A stretch of 64,000 nt of DNA, from positions 1 to 64,000 of the forward strand of contig VMSP01000099.1 of assembly GCA_013792135.1 (NCBI GenBank), written 5' to 3'. Positions 1 through 9,075 of this stretch are shown in pieces (within the stretch, counting starts at the first letter, position 1; each line of letters opens with the position of its first letter). Position numbers and translations under genes: made by a program. Source of the stretch: Desulfocapsa sp. Its GTDB lineage: Bacteria; Desulfobacterota; Desulfobulbia; Desulfobulbales; Desulfocapsaceae. Under the pieces are notes generated by a model. That model worked only from the letters and a program-made list of their open reading frames with translations. It did not search any database and had not been told where the DNA came from.

Positions 1-207
1 GCTTCAACAGGCAGCTGAGGTACGGCCCCCCGTAACGATACAAGAAATCCATGGGCGAAAAGCCAGCCAGGCTGCAATATTCGGCTAATGGTGACCACAC
101 AACATATGGTATGCGCTTGAGTCAAGTGCATACCCACATAAAAAAAATATATATAATGTTCTGAATGAGGTTGAGTAAAATTTAGGTTTCACTGGGGAGG
201 CCGCCCA

Positions 208-233
208 CCCCCTCCTTGAAAAGAAGGAGGGGG
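208..233. terminator. Hairpin downstream of the SHOCT lipoprotein gene
   Basis: A perfect 10-bp inverted repeat (208-217 pairs with 224-233, 6-nt loop) lies just beyond the stop codon of the minus-strand lipoprotein gene. No clear T-run follows on either strand, so intrinsic termination is uncertain. The remaining first 200 bases show no gene that I can support. Confidence 0.35.
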
Positions 234-244
234 ACTAATACCGA

Positions 245-454
245 TCAATCCTTATCCAGGATCTTTTCACGTTCCCGGTCATATTCATCCCTGGTCATCG
301 CGCCAATATCCAGGGCTTTTTTCAGATCCATGAGCTGCTGTCCCGTGGTGACACTCGTCACCTCACTGCGAACTTCAGCTCCACCGCCACCACATCCGGA
401 AAGCACCGGGACCATAGCTATAACCAGTATCCACATGACGAGACGTAGTTTCAT
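245..454 (-). CDS. Small SHOCT-domain lipoprotein
   Basis: This 69-residue protein has a lipoprotein signal peptide with lipobox VLSGC (Cys21) followed by a Gly run. Its C-terminal half (about residues 41-67) reads LMDLKKALDIGAMTRDEYDR, the short helical SHOCT motif seen at the C-terminus of many membrane-associated proteins. It is probably a small lipid-anchored periplasmic protein. SHOCT is thought to mediate oligomerisation or interaction, and no specific function can be assigned. It is 63 bp downstream of the 5'-nucleotidase gene on the same strand and may be co-transcribed with it. Confidence 0.75.
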   Translation of the reverse strand: MKLRLVMWILVIAMVPVLSGCGGGGAEVRSEVTSVTTGQQLMDLKKALDIGAMTRDEYDREREKILDKD

Positions 455-517
455 TATGTCCTCATTAAAGTAAAGGTTTGTTGATAGAATAGATCATTTC
501 ATACAAAGTCCGGATAA

Positions 518-2122
518 TTATTTTTCCTCGACAATCCGGCCCTCAACAGCAGGTGCCACAGGTGAATCCTTGGCCAGGGCATCGAGCACCACATCCCGCA
601 GGAATTGACCGGGATCATTGTACACCAGTCGACTACTGCGCATGGCCCCGCCAATTTCGACAAAATCTCCACCACTTCTGATCGCCTGGCCAAAGGCAGT
701 GTAGCCATCACCGCCGGCCGCTATAAAATCAAGGGTGGCCAGGCTATATTCCTGCTGCGGATCAATGGGAAGGCCACCGACCGTGACTGACACAATTCGC
801 TGCCCCACCGGTCGGCGACGATCAAAGACAAAAGTCATCCCAGAGACCTGAGGGAAACGCCCTTCTCCCCGTTCCACCCCTGAAACCCCATGTTCCAGCG
901 TCTCCAGCAGGAGTTTGCCGCTCATCTTTACTGCCACCAGATAACTATTGAAAGGGAGGGCGGCATAGATCTGACGGAAGGTCAGCTCACCCTTGTTCAA
1001 ACCGGTACGCAAACTGCCGCCGTTGACCAGGGCCGCCTGAGCTCCTGTGGTGCTGCGGACGATATCGGCCACCAGATCCCCCAGATTAGTCTCCTGTTGA
1101 CGTACCCCTTCCTGGATCAGATCAACATCGGTTACCCCAGCTTTCTGATTCAAGACGATATCAACCTGGCCATTATATCGCTTCACCAGCGCCGCTATTT
1201 CCGGATCACCCCCTCCAGGGGTGGGAACAATTTCATCCAATCGGCCATCGACCGCCACTAATTGTCCCTGCTCCACGGTCATATCAACAACACCCAGAAA
1301 TCTGCCGTGATCTCCCGCCTGCACCACCACTGCACAATTGCCGATCCGCACCGGTGCTTTCACCTCGGTATGGGAATGCCCACCCACAATCAGGATCGGC
1401 ACATCAAGAGCATCCGGCCCTTGGCAGAGGTTCTTCGCCAGCGCCAAATCCTGTTCATAACCGATATGGGTCAACAGCACGAAAAAGCTGGAATTTTTTT
1501 TCATGGCAGCTATCTGCTCCCGCGCAACCTGCAAGGGTGAAGAAAAACTCAATCCCTTGGTATTCCGGGGATGAGAGCTCTGAGGCACGTCATCGGTCAC
1601 CAGACCAATCACCGTAACTTTCCCACCCGGAAGGCTGAAAGACACTTGGGGATGTACCCCCGGCAGACCCTTTACGTTGGCGGCCAAAACCGGAAAATTA
1701 GCCTCACTGATCCGCTTTTTAAGCACATCCTGGCCAAAATCATACTCATGATTGCCAGTCACCATGGCATCAAGGTGCAACTGATTCAGCAGGGCAATAG
1801 TGGCATAACCCTGTGAGAAATTTGTCCAGGTATCTCCCTGAATCATATCTCCCGCTACCAGAAAAAGACCCGGCTGTTCGATTCTAAGTTGTTTTAAACG
1901 GGAAGCCAGCCAGGCAATACCCCCCTGTTGACCTTTTTCTCCTGGTGGCTGAGTAGGATTGGCAAAGCCATGAAAGTCGTTGATATAATAAATCCGAAAA
2001 GTGGCAGGTGAGGTAGCGGCCAGCATTGGCTTACTGTCAGGAGAACCGGGGACAACGGGTGCAGACCAGCTTGTCACTGTAACAGTCAAAACCAGAAGCA
2101 GACCAAGAGCTATGGATTTCAT
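518..2122 (-). CDS. Secreted 5'-nucleotidase / UshA-family metallophosphoesterase
   Basis: The protein has about 534 residues and the two-domain UshA architecture. A signal peptide (residues 1-20) is followed by a calcineurin-like metallophosphatase domain with its metal-binding motifs in order: NDFHG (about 48-52), GDMIQGD, GNHEYDFG, LTHIGYEQD and GGHSHT. The C-terminal 5_nucleotid_C domain contains TNLGDLVAD and the substrate-binding stretch NGGSLRTGL. It should hydrolyse nucleotides or related phosphoesters in the periplasm. An upstream in-frame ATG at 2161 lacks a Shine-Dalgarno and overlaps the protease stop. The ATG at 2122 has GAGGG at proper distance and begins a clean signal peptide, so it was chosen. 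Substrate specificity cannot be read from sequence. Confidence 0.88.
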   Translation of the reverse strand: MKSIALGLLLVLTVTVTSWSAPVVPGSPDSKPMLAATSPATFRIYYINDFHGFANPTQPPGEKGQQGGIAWLASRLKQLRIEQPGLFLVAGDMIQGDTWTNFSQGYATIALLNQLHLDAMVTGNHEYDFGQDVLKKRISEANFPVLAANVKGLPGVHPQVSFSLPGGKVTVIGLVTDDVPQSSHPRNTKGLSFSSPLQVAREQIAAMKKNSSFFVLLTHIGYEQDLALAKNLCQGPDALDVPILIVGGHSHTEVKAPVRIGNCAVVVQAGDHGRFLGVVDMTVEQGQLVAVDGRLDEIVPTPGGGDPEIAALVKRYNGQVDIVLNQKAGVTDVDLIQEGVRQQETNLGDLVADIVRSTTGAQAALVNGGSLRTGLNKGELTFRQIYAALPFNSYLVAVKMSGKLLLETLEHGVSGVERGEGRFPQVSGMTFVFDRRRPVGQRIVSVTVGGLPIDPQQEYSLATLDFIAAGGDGYTAFGQAIRSGGDFVEIGGAMRSSRLVYNDPGQFLRDVVLDALAKDSPVAPAVEGRIVEEK

Positions 2123-2157
2123 GATACCCTCATATCGTTGTAAGATAAAGAGACTCA

Positions 2158-3075
2158 TCAATTTTTATGCAGCAAGAGCATGAGCCAGGGCAGAGCTTTG
2201 GAATTTGTTGTTATTGGAAGAGGCGTTGCCCCTGCCGTAAACTTAGCAGCCGGCACATACTGCTTGATAAAATCCACGTACGCCGAGCTACGGGTATAAA
2301 CCCCATAATTGCCGTTTGACGTCGCGCAATCGGCACCATAGGAGACAAGCCCCACATGCACCCACTGCCCATCGACCATCAGCATAAGGGGACTGCCACT
2401 ATCGCCACTACAGGCATCCTTATTCGCTGCCGCAGCATATCCGGCACAGAGTTGCGAGCTTAACAAGGTGACCCCATACGTGCTGTTACAGTAGGAATCA
2501 GCAACAACCGGCAGATTGATCTGCTGCAACGTCGAGGGATACGTTGCCGGCAAATCATAAACTCCCCAGCCAATCAGGGTGCTTAGCTGATTCAGGAGTT
2601 TCGGGTCAATATTCTGTACGGAAGCACCGAAGAATATAGTGATGGGTTGCTGGACTGACGCCGAGCTTAGTTCAAGCAAAGCAAGATCATTTTGTAAGAG
2701 AAAAGAGGAATACGCCGGATGCCTGACAATCCTTTTCACATTAATCCTTGTTCCGTTCCAGTTGCTCAGGTCATAGACACCAACCGCCACCTGAATATCA
2801 CCGGCTACCTTCCCTTCAGTACAATGTCCAGCAGTCAGTACCCAGTTGGAAGCAATCAAGACACCGCCACAATACTGAGCCTGAAAGAGATCAGAGACAC
2901 TGGAAGATAAGATGGCTGTCATCCATGGATAGGCCACAGGCGCATCATAACCACCAATAATCTGAGGGACATCCGGCAACAAACTTGATGATTCAGCTAC
3001 TTGCTCAGCAGCATAAAGCACTTGGTTGAAAAGACTGAAAAAGAGCACCAAAAAAATCAATACCTGTTTTTTCAT
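2158..3075 (-). CDS. Secreted trypsin-like serine protease (S1 family)
   Basis: This 305-residue protein has a signal peptide (1-22) and a short propeptide, then the activation sequence IIGGYDAP (39-46). The full S1 catalytic triad is present: His84 in TAGHC, Asp130 in NDLALLEL and Ser226 in GDSGSP. Asp220, six residues before the serine, predicts trypsin-like cleavage after Lys/Arg. Several Cys residues could form the usual disulfides. After the domain comes a short hydrophobic tail, ALPWLMLLLHKN, which may be a reduced C-terminal sorting or anchor segment. The start has GAGGTGG as ribosome binding site. Chymotrypsin-fold proteases are uncommon in anaerobic Desulfobacterota, so acquisition by transfer is possible. 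Confidence 0.9.
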   Translation of the reverse strand: MKKQVLIFLVLFFSLFNQVLYAAEQVAESSSLLPDVPQIIGGYDAPVAYPWMTAILSSSVSDLFQAQYCGGVLIASNWVLTAGHCTEGKVAGDIQVAVGVYDLSNWNGTRINVKRIVRHPAYSSFLLQNDLALLELSSASVQQPITIFFGASVQNIDPKLLNQLSTLIGWGVYDLPATYPSTLQQINLPVVADSYCNSTYGVTLLSSQLCAGYAAAANKDACSGDSGSPLMLMVDGQWVHVGLVSYGADCATSNGNYGVYTRSSAYVDFIKQYVPAAKFTAGATPLPITTNSKALPWLMLLLHKN

Positions 3076-3313
3076 TGTCCACCTCTTTGTTAAAAAAATA
3101 CTACCAGTACAGCAAATTAATTAATAACTACAACGAAATACCCATTACACTTCTAACAATTTCGTTACAACACCCATAGCAAGAGTTTTTGCTTCGTTTA
3201 CCTGGCTGAGTGTCGTTTGTTCCAGAAATGGACGCCCCGCAAAAAGTGAACTTGGGAATAGAGCGACTGCTGGTCATACCATTTCACGATTACGGTTATC
3301 TTTGAATGACGGC

Positions 3314-3880
3314 CTACTGCAACAGGGTATGTTCAAGCAGGATCTTCACCCCAATACCACACAATACTATACCGCCGAAAACCTCCACCCGCTGGCCCCA
3401 GATACCGCTGATGCGCCGCCCCAGCAGCATTCCAACCACCGTCAACACACCGGCCACAAGTCCAATCACCAGCGAGGGCACCCAGACACTGATACTGAGC
3501 ATGGCCAGGGTCAGGCCAACTGCCAGGGCATCGATACTGGTGGCCACCGACAGCATGATCAACGACCAGCCACGTGTAGGGTCACGGCCCAAGTCATCTT
3601 CATCATGGTCGGCAAAGGCCTCGAAGATCATCTTGCCGCCGACAAAGGCCAGGAGTGAAAAAGCAATCCAGTGATCATAGGCAGCAATCCATTTCTGAAT
3701 GGTCATCCCCGCCATCCAACCGATCACCGGCATCAATGCCTGAAACAGACCAAAATGAAAACTAAGACGGAACATGTGCCGTCCATTCATGACCGACAAA
3801 GCAAGTCCGGTGGCCAGGGCCACCGCAAAGGCATCCATGGCCAGGGCCACCGCAATGCCCAATAAGGTAATTGTGTCCAT
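3314..3880 (-). CDS. mntP: Manganese efflux pump MntP
   Basis: This 188-residue protein consists almost entirely of six hydrophobic helices and matches the MntP (YebN) family in length and pattern. The family's repeated small and acidic intramembrane signature appears twice, as ALAMDAFAVALATG near the N-terminus and SVATSIDALAVGLTLAM in the second half. These Asp residues line the Mn2+ path in characterised homologues. It exports Mn2+ from the cytoplasm. It lies 67 bp downstream of the PP-loop gene, leaving no room for a yybP-ykoY Mn riboswitch. The DtxR-family regulator 3 kb away is a candidate controller, but this is inference. Confidence 0.9.
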   Translation of the reverse strand: MDTITLLGIAVALAMDAFAVALATGLALSVMNGRHMFRLSFHFGLFQALMPVIGWMAGMTIQKWIAAYDHWIAFSLLAFVGGKMIFEAFADHDEDDLGRDPTRGWSLIMLSVATSIDALAVGLTLAMLSISVWVPSLVIGLVAGVLTVVGMLLGRRISGIWGQRVEVFGGIVLCGIGVKILLEHTLLQ

Positions 3881-3947
3881 GATCTTTTTTCTTCAGGAAC
3901 TCTTCAACTCGGTAGCAGACACGGCAACACCCCTACTCTCCAACCTG

Positions 3948-5009
3948 TCATTTTTCGACCTTTTCGAGCGCCCACTCCTTAAATATTTTGTCAGCAAGGG
4001 GCTGAATAGTCAAGATCTGTATTTCTTTTCTCACAGAAACTTGAACCTCTCCCTCCGGAGGACCATCTTTTATTTTCTTACCAAAGCGTACCACCAGCGC
4101 TGCCGCCAGCTGCAATGCCTCCTGCAACTGAACGTCATTCTCATAACAGATCGCCGCCCGCCTGAGGATAGCAGAAGGCCCGGGCCGGACCGGCATGAAA
4201 AGCACAGCATCCTCTTCCTGAGCCATGGTCAGCAAGCGCGCGTTTTCCTGTTCATTGCGACCAAGGATCAGCCAACCGCCGCCGGGAAGCAGAAACTGTC
4301 GGCCCAGCAGCAGCAGACAGATATCCGGCACCGTGATATCTTCGGCCCTGACAACAAAATTTCCTTGATATATCCGGGCAATCCGGCGGCTGAGAATGGG
4401 ATCGGCCAGGATACAGCCCCCTGCCGGAGAGGGAAAATCAACAATGCCAAACTCTCTGGCCAAAGCAATCTGACGGGAGCGGCCACGTCCGCTCATATTC
4501 AGCAGTTTGCTCCGATCAATCCAGCCTTGCGCTTCCGCTTCTGTCTCCGGGAGCAGTCTGGCTGAAAGGGGCCGCAGCAGGGAACGCTGAGCACCGGAAT
4601 CACGTTCAATCACCTGCAGGGTATCACGACGCTGAGACATGGGCCGCTGCCCCAACACCTCACCGGTAACCAGAAAAGAGGCACCAAGAGACGTCATCAT
4701 CGCTCTGGCCCGGGTGATCATGAGGATCTTGCAATCTATACAGGGGTTGAAATTCTTGCCGAATCCATGCTGGGGATTATGGAGCAGATCAAGATAGCCA
4801 TCGCTGAGATCCTCGATAAGCACCTCAATCCCATACTTTTTAAAGACCTCCTCCTGATAGGCATCACGTGAAGCCAGGAGCTCATAATCAAAAAAAGGGG
4901 TCACAAATTTGACGGCCACCACCCGGATGCCCTGCGCCGCCACCACCCGGCAGGCAAGGATAGAGTCAAGACCTCCTGAAAAAAGGGCCAGGGCCGTTAT
5001 CTGGGACAC
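3948..5009 (-). CDS. PP-loop ATPase, thiouridylase (ThiI/MnmA-like) family protein
   Basis: The protein has 353 residues. Its N-terminus carries the PP-loop ATP-pyrophosphatase signature LFSGGLDSILA (residues 8-18), followed by a PCIDCKI motif typical of tRNA thiolation enzymes and related proteins. A further Cys sits in PAGGCILADP. It probably adenylates a tRNA base, or another substrate, for sulfur insertion. It is not classical ThiI because the THUMP domain is absent. It is shorter than, and different from, MnmA at the C-terminus, which is a separate domain of about 120 residues. Its start overlaps the end of recN by 13 bp, so the two are translationally coupled. The exact modified substrate is unknown. 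Confidence 0.75.
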   Translation of the reverse strand: MSQITALALFSGGLDSILACRVVAAQGIRVVAVKFVTPFFDYELLASRDAYQEEVFKKYGIEVLIEDLSDGYLDLLHNPQHGFGKNFNPCIDCKILMITRARAMMTSLGASFLVTGEVLGQRPMSQRRDTLQVIERDSGAQRSLLRPLSARLLPETEAEAQGWIDRSKLLNMSGRGRSRQIALAREFGIVDFPSPAGGCILADPILSRRIARIYQGNFVVRAEDITVPDICLLLLGRQFLLPGGGWLILGRNEQENARLLTMAQEEDAVLFMPVRPGPSAILRRAAICYENDVQLQEALQLAAALVVRFGKKIKDGPPEGEVQVSVRKEIQILTIQPLADKIFKEWALEKVEK

Positions 5010-6736
5010 TGATTCTCCTTTTCCTGCTGCTCTTTTTCCTTCTGCCCCTGGACTCCCTGACCACCTTTAGCCAACAGCTCCAGGGCCCAGGCACGGGTCT
5101 GGTCCGAGACCGAATCACCCGCCAACATCCGCGCCAGTTCATCCACCCTCTGTTCAGGGGTAAGCAGGGAAAAAGAAGAGAGAGTGCGCCCCTGCTCCAT
5201 CTGCTTGGCTACCCGAAAATGGGCGCTTCCTCTGGCGGCAATCTGGGGCAGATGGGTGACACAGAATACCTGATGATGGGTAGCCAGCTCCTGAATCTTA
5301 CGGGCCACCGCCTCTGCCGCCTCACCGCCAATGCCGGCGTCCACCTCGTCAAAGATGACGGTCTCCACCATATCTTTCCTGGCCAGCAGACATTTGAGGG
5401 CCAGCATCAGACGAGAGAGTTCACCGCCGGATGCCACCTTGGCAAGGGGCCTGGCCGGTTCCCCCGGGTTGGCCGAGAAAAAGAATTCCACCCTATCCCA
5501 GCCATTACTTCGTACCATCTCCATGCCCAGTTCCTGTTCCTGAAAACGGACCTCAAAGCCGGAACGGTTAAAGGCAAGAGAATCCAGTTCCGCTGCCATG
5601 GACATGGTCAACTGTTCTGCTGTCAGACGACGCCCGTCAGAGAGGACGGCCACCTGACGTAAGGTCTCTTCTTCAAGAGCAGTGACAACGGCCTCCAGCT
5701 CACTCATATTTTTATCCATATTGTCAATGAGCAGAAGTTCATCTTCCGCTGAAGCGGCATATTCGAGAACCGTCTGCAGAGTCTCGCCATATTTACGTTT
5801 CAGATGCTGAAGGTTGTTGATCCGCTCATTCACCTGCTCAAGACGGGAAGGATTATGGACCAGCGCATCCTTATAACTGCGCAGTTGGCTGACAAGATCC
5901 TCCGCCTGATAGCTGTAGGCGGTAAGCTCGGCCGCCAGCCCTTCCGCTTCCGGGTCAAGCTGCACCATCTGCTCCATGTCTCGCCGCACCTCAAACATCC
6001 CATCCACCAGGGTGGAAGAAAGAAAACGATACGACTTCTGGCTGAGCATAATCAGGGTATCCGCATTCTTGAGCCGCTTTCGCTCGGCGGCCAGCTCCTC
6101 ATCTTCACCCGGCACCGGCCCAATCTGGCGGATCTCTTCCAGCTGATACTGGAGAAAATCACGCCGCTGCTCTTTATCCCGCTCCTGTTGACGGAGCTGA
6201 GTCAGCTCATCTCTCTTTTGCTGCCACTGTGAAAAAACATGGGAAACCTGCCCTCGGGCCTCCCAATGTTCACCAAGGGCATCAAGGAAATCAAGATGTA
6301 GTGCCGGCTGCAACAGTTGTTGATGATCATGCTGGCTGGCAATACTGAGCAGATTGGCTGCCAGCATAGAGACCATCTTCACTGTTGCCAGAGAACCATT
6401 CACATAGAGCCTGCTCTTACCACCACTTGTGATCACCCTCTTGAGGATCACCGTGGAATCATCACCAAGCCCCGATTCCTGCAGGGCCTGCAACAAGTCA
6501 CGATGTTTGGCGTTGACCACAAACAGCGCCTCCACCACACACTGCTGTGCACCGTTTCTGATCCAGTCAGATTGCGCCCGGCCGCCCATGAGAAGATGAA
6601 TAGCCCGCAGCATTATGGACTTCCCGGCACCGGTCTCACCAGTCATCACCACCAGCCCGCTCCCCTCATCCTGATCAAAGACAAGGTGCAACGACTCAAT
6701 CAGGGCCAAATTTTCAACCTTCAGCTCACACAGCAT
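4997..6736 (-). CDS. recN: DNA repair protein RecN
   Basis: This 579-residue SMC-like ATPase starts MLCELKVENLALIESL and has Walker A GETGAGKS (about 34-41). Long central coiled coils (about 160-360) follow, then the ABC signature LAKVASGGELSRLMLALK and Walker B TVIFDEVDAGIGG. Length and order match RecN, which acts in recombinational repair of double-strand breaks. The start has a strong GGAAGGA site. The C-terminal residues are unusually Lys/Gln/Glu-rich (about 20 residues), a lineage-specific tail. Confidence 0.95.
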   Translation of the reverse strand: MLCELKVENLALIESLHLVFDQDEGSGLVVMTGETGAGKSIMLRAIHLLMGGRAQSDWIRNGAQQCVVEALFVVNAKHRDLLQALQESGLGDDSTVILKRVITSGGKSRLYVNGSLATVKMVSMLAANLLSIASQHDHQQLLQPALHLDFLDALGEHWEARGQVSHVFSQWQQKRDELTQLRQQERDKEQRRDFLQYQLEEIRQIGPVPGEDEELAAERKRLKNADTLIMLSQKSYRFLSSTLVDGMFEVRRDMEQMVQLDPEAEGLAAELTAYSYQAEDLVSQLRSYKDALVHNPSRLEQVNERINNLQHLKRKYGETLQTVLEYAASAEDELLLIDNMDKNMSELEAVVTALEEETLRQVAVLSDGRRLTAEQLTMSMAAELDSLAFNRSGFEVRFQEQELGMEMVRSNGWDRVEFFFSANPGEPARPLAKVASGGELSRLMLALKCLLARKDMVETVIFDEVDAGIGGEAAEAVARKIQELATHHQVFCVTHLPQIAARGSAHFRVAKQMEQGRTLSSFSLLTPEQRVDELARMLAGDSVSDQTRAWALELLAKGGQGVQGQKEKEQQEKENQCPR

Positions 6737-6864
6737 CTTTTCCTTCCAAACATATACCCATAGTCACCATCCTTCCTTGACTCACCTCACAAACAACGTT
6801 ATTCTGGAAAGGTAAGGTCTTATTCCTCTTTTTTACAGTCCTTAATCGCCATAACAGGCTTAAC

Positions 6865-7374
6865 ATGCCCAAAAAAAACAGCCTCAGCGCCAGCCTCGAA
6901 GATTACCTGGAGGCAATTTACCATATCATTCAAGAAAAAGATGTGGCCAGAAGTAAAGAGATAGCCGCCCGTCTGCAGGTCAGTCGGGCATCGGTCACCG
7001 AAGCACTGCGGGCTCTGTCCAAAAGGGAACTCATCAATTACGCCCCCTATGAAGCCATCACCATGACCACAAAAGGGGAAAAGGCGGCAGAAAATGTCAT
7101 CTTCCGCCACGATGCCCTGAAACAATTCTTCATAGAAGTTCTAGCTGTGGAGCGCAGTGTGGCAGAAGAAGGCGCCTGCAGAGTGGAGCATGCCGCCCCG
7201 CCAGAGGTAATTTCCCACATGATCTCCTTCATCGAATTTTTGAAGATCTGCCCTCGCGGCGGTAACGAACTTCTCCAAGGCTTTGCGGACTACTGCAAAC
7301 GAGGCAAGACACGAAGTAACTGTGACGCCTGTGTTTCAAGCTGTCTTCTTCAGGGGACGACAAAAGCTGATTGA
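6865..7374 (+). CDS. DtxR/MntR-family metal-dependent transcriptional regulator
   Basis: This 169-residue protein has an N-terminal winged helix typical of the family, including SLEDYLEAIYHI and ARLQVSRASVTEALRAL. A dimerisation and metal-binding domain follows, with Glu/His residues in EEGACRVEHAAPPEVISHM. The SH3-like third domain is absent, as in MntR and IdeR-short forms. A Cys-rich tail (RSNCDACVSSCLLQG) is also present. It probably represses Fe or Mn genes when its metal is bound. No FeoAB genes are adjacent; the nearest metal gene is mntP. It converges on the selenoprotein gene, with 18 bp between the stop codons. Confidence 0.85.
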   Translation: MPKKNSLSASLEDYLEAIYHIIQEKDVARSKEIAARLQVSRASVTEALRALSKRELINYAPYEAITMTTKGEKAAENVIFRHDALKQFFIEVLAVERSVAEEGACRVEHAAPPEVISHMISFIEFLKICPRGGNELLQGFADYCKRGKTRSNCDACVSSCLLQGTTKAD

Positions 7375-7392
7375 GCTGGCTCCCCCAAGCAT

Positions 7393-7608
7393 CTATCCCA
7401 GCAATCCTGCAATTTCTCCCTCTTCCGGAAAACGCTTCATCTCCTTCTTGGAGAAGATGCTCTTGCCGTCAGCAGTGATCTCAAAGACTCCACCTGTGGA
7501 GGGAATCAACTCCACCTCAACGCCGGAAATCTTCTTCAAGTCCTCTTCCAACCTGGAAGCACGAGGTTGATAGTTTCACTTTGTGCAATATTCAATTGTA
7601 ATCTTCAC
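7393..7608 (-). CDS. SelW/Rdx-family selenoprotein with in-frame UGA (selenocysteine)
   Basis: Reading the minus strand from GTG at 7608 gives a 71-residue protein if the TGA at 7578-7576 is decoded as selenocysteine. The N-terminus reads VKITIEYCTK-U-NYQPRASRL, matching the thioredoxin-like SelW/SelT/Rdx family, where YCxxC/U-NYxPRA is the redox motif. The rest (residues 20-71, including GVEVELIPSTGGVFEI and a GLLG ending) continues the family fold in frame to a TAG stop. Directly after the UGA, 7569-7564 pairs perfectly with 7554-7549 around a 9-nt loop, a bacterial SECIS-like hairpin. GAGAGG lies 6 bases before the GTG. Standard gene calling would miss this gene. It is probably a small redox protein. 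Confidence 0.88.
7549..7578 (-). promoter_or_regulatory. Bacterial SECIS-like hairpin at the UGA codon
   Basis: Six bases after the UGA, a perfect 6-bp stem (CAACCT with AGGTTG) closes a 9-nt loop inside the coding sequence. Bacterial SECIS elements occupy this position and are bound by SelB. The stem encodes QP and RL of the conserved motif, so coding and RNA constraints overlap. Confidence 0.7.
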
Positions 7609-7782
7609 AGGTATCCTCTCAATAATAATCTTCTCAACTTTTATTCATAAAGCAGCAATAATATATCCAAAAAGGATGTAAAGCAATTTAATCGACACAA
7701 GCAAGACAGACAACCTTTAAACTGGTCTTAACTCATTTGCAGAATCAAGACATGGCACCACAAGCAATTATCTCAAACCACT

Positions 7783-7815
7783 CCATGTCATACTGTATTT
7801 TTCAGAGAGACATGG
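7783..7815. repeat. Inverted repeat upstream of dgt
   Basis: Two 7-bp arms (CCATGTC at 7783-7789 and GACATGG at 7809-7815) flank 19 bases in the 270-bp gap before the dGTPase gene. This could be an operator or a leader hairpin. No protein was matched to it. Confidence 0.3.
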
Positions 7816-7878
7816 TATAGTCATTTTTGGTAAAATTTTTTCTGCCTCCCTTACCAGGCTCAATTCAAAAAAGATCTT

Positions 7879-9075
7879 ATGTCAGAGTCAGACCCACATG
7901 CAGTCCTTTTTGCCATTCTTGACGACCTCAATCAGGAAGAGCAACGACGCCTTTCTCCTGCCGCCAGCCTGAGTGTTCAGGCCAAAAGAAGAACGACTGA
8001 GACGAGAAGGGGTCATCGTCAGGCCTATGCCCTCGATGCCGACCGCATCCTCCATTCTCGGGCATACACCCGCTACATCGACAAGACACAGGTGTTCTGC
8101 CTGATTGCAAACGACCACATCACCCACCGGGTTCTGCATGTGCAATTGGTCTCCCGCATTGCCAGAACAATCGGCCGCTTCCTCCATCTCAACGAGGATC
8201 TCATTGAAGCCATCGCCCTTGGCCATGATATCGGCCACCCCCCTTTTGGTCACGATGGTGAGCATTTCCTGGCCACACTTTGCACAAAGCATGGACTCCC
8301 CCCTTTTCAGCACAATATCCAATCGATACGTTTTCTCGATCAGCTGGAACGCAAAGGGCAAGGCTGGAATCTCAGTTTGCAGACCTTGGATGGCATTCTC
8401 TGTCACGATGGAGAACTGCATGCCCATCAGTTAACTCCTCTGCCCATAGACGATTTCACTGACTTTGACCGAAAGATGGCCGCCAAGCAGGCAGACCCTT
8501 CACTCAATCTATGCCCGGCCACACTCGAAGGATGCGTGGTCCGTATGGCCGACACCATCGCTTATATCGGCCGCGATATTGAGGACGCTATCACCCTGGG
8601 ACTGATCCAACGAACAGATATCCCTGAGCCCTGTCGTCAAACTTTAGGGGAGGGCAACGGTTCCATTGTCTACACCCTGGTTACAGATCTGATTACGAAC
8701 AGCAAAATAGCCGCTCCAGGAGCACAGCACAATATTGCCAGCAATCACATCGGATTCAGTAACGAAATCGCCGATGCCCTGCAAGAACTCAAGCAGTTCA
8801 ATTACACCCATATCTACCTCCACCCCCAGACAAAAAGCAGTATGCCCCTCATACAAAAATGCTATGAGACCCTCTTTGAGGCCTGTCTGGGCTGCCTGGA
8901 AAAGAACGACACAGATATCTCGCCACCCGCTGACCTTCTGATCGCCATGACAGACTCCCCCCTGGCCAATCAAACCCCAGCCACCATGGCCCGGGATTAT
9001 ATCGCCGGCATGACTGATGACTTTTTCCTGAAACAAGCCAAGGCTGCCGGCTGCACGGTGCCAGAAAAACGATGA
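7879..9075 (+). CDS. dgt: dGTP triphosphohydrolase (dGTPase), HD superfamily
   Basis: This 398-residue protein hydrolyses dGTP or other dNTPs to nucleoside and triphosphate. The N-terminal RRGHRQAYALDADRILHS segment and the HD metal-binding residues (His in ITHRVLHVQLVSR, then GHDIGHPPFGHDGEHFL) are diagnostic of the deoxyguanosinetriphosphate triphosphohydrolase-like family. A later Asp in MADTIAYIGRDIEDA completes the HD site. The stop overlaps the ClC start in an ATGA junction, indicating coupled translation. Confidence 0.92.
   Translation: MSESDPHAVLFAILDDLNQEEQRRLSPAASLSVQAKRRTTETRRGHRQAYALDADRILHSRAYTRYIDKTQVFCLIANDHITHRVLHVQLVSRIARTIGRFLHLNEDLIEAIALGHDIGHPPFGHDGEHFLATLCTKHGLPPFQHNIQSIRFLDQLERKGQGWNLSLQTLDGILCHDGELHAHQLTPLPIDDFTDFDRKMAAKQADPSLNLCPATLEGCVVRMADTIAYIGRDIEDAITLGLIQRTDIPEPCRQTLGEGNGSIVYTLVTDLITNSKIAAPGAQHNIASNHIGFSNEIADALQELKQFNYTHIYLHPQTKSSMPLIQKCYETLFEACLGCLEKNDTDISPPADLLIAMTDSPLANQTPATMARDYIAGMTDDFFLKQAKAAGCTVPEKR

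Noticed and set aside
20-115. Possible c-di-GMP-I-like (GEMM) riboswitch near the left edge
   Set aside because: A GCGAAAAGCC...CGGCTAATGG pattern is faintly similar, but the conserved receptor parts and paired helices could not be matched on either strand.
3881-3947. yybP-ykoY manganese riboswitch before mntP
   Set aside because: Only 67 bp separate mntP from the upstream co-directional gene, too little for the aptamer, and no matching motif is present.
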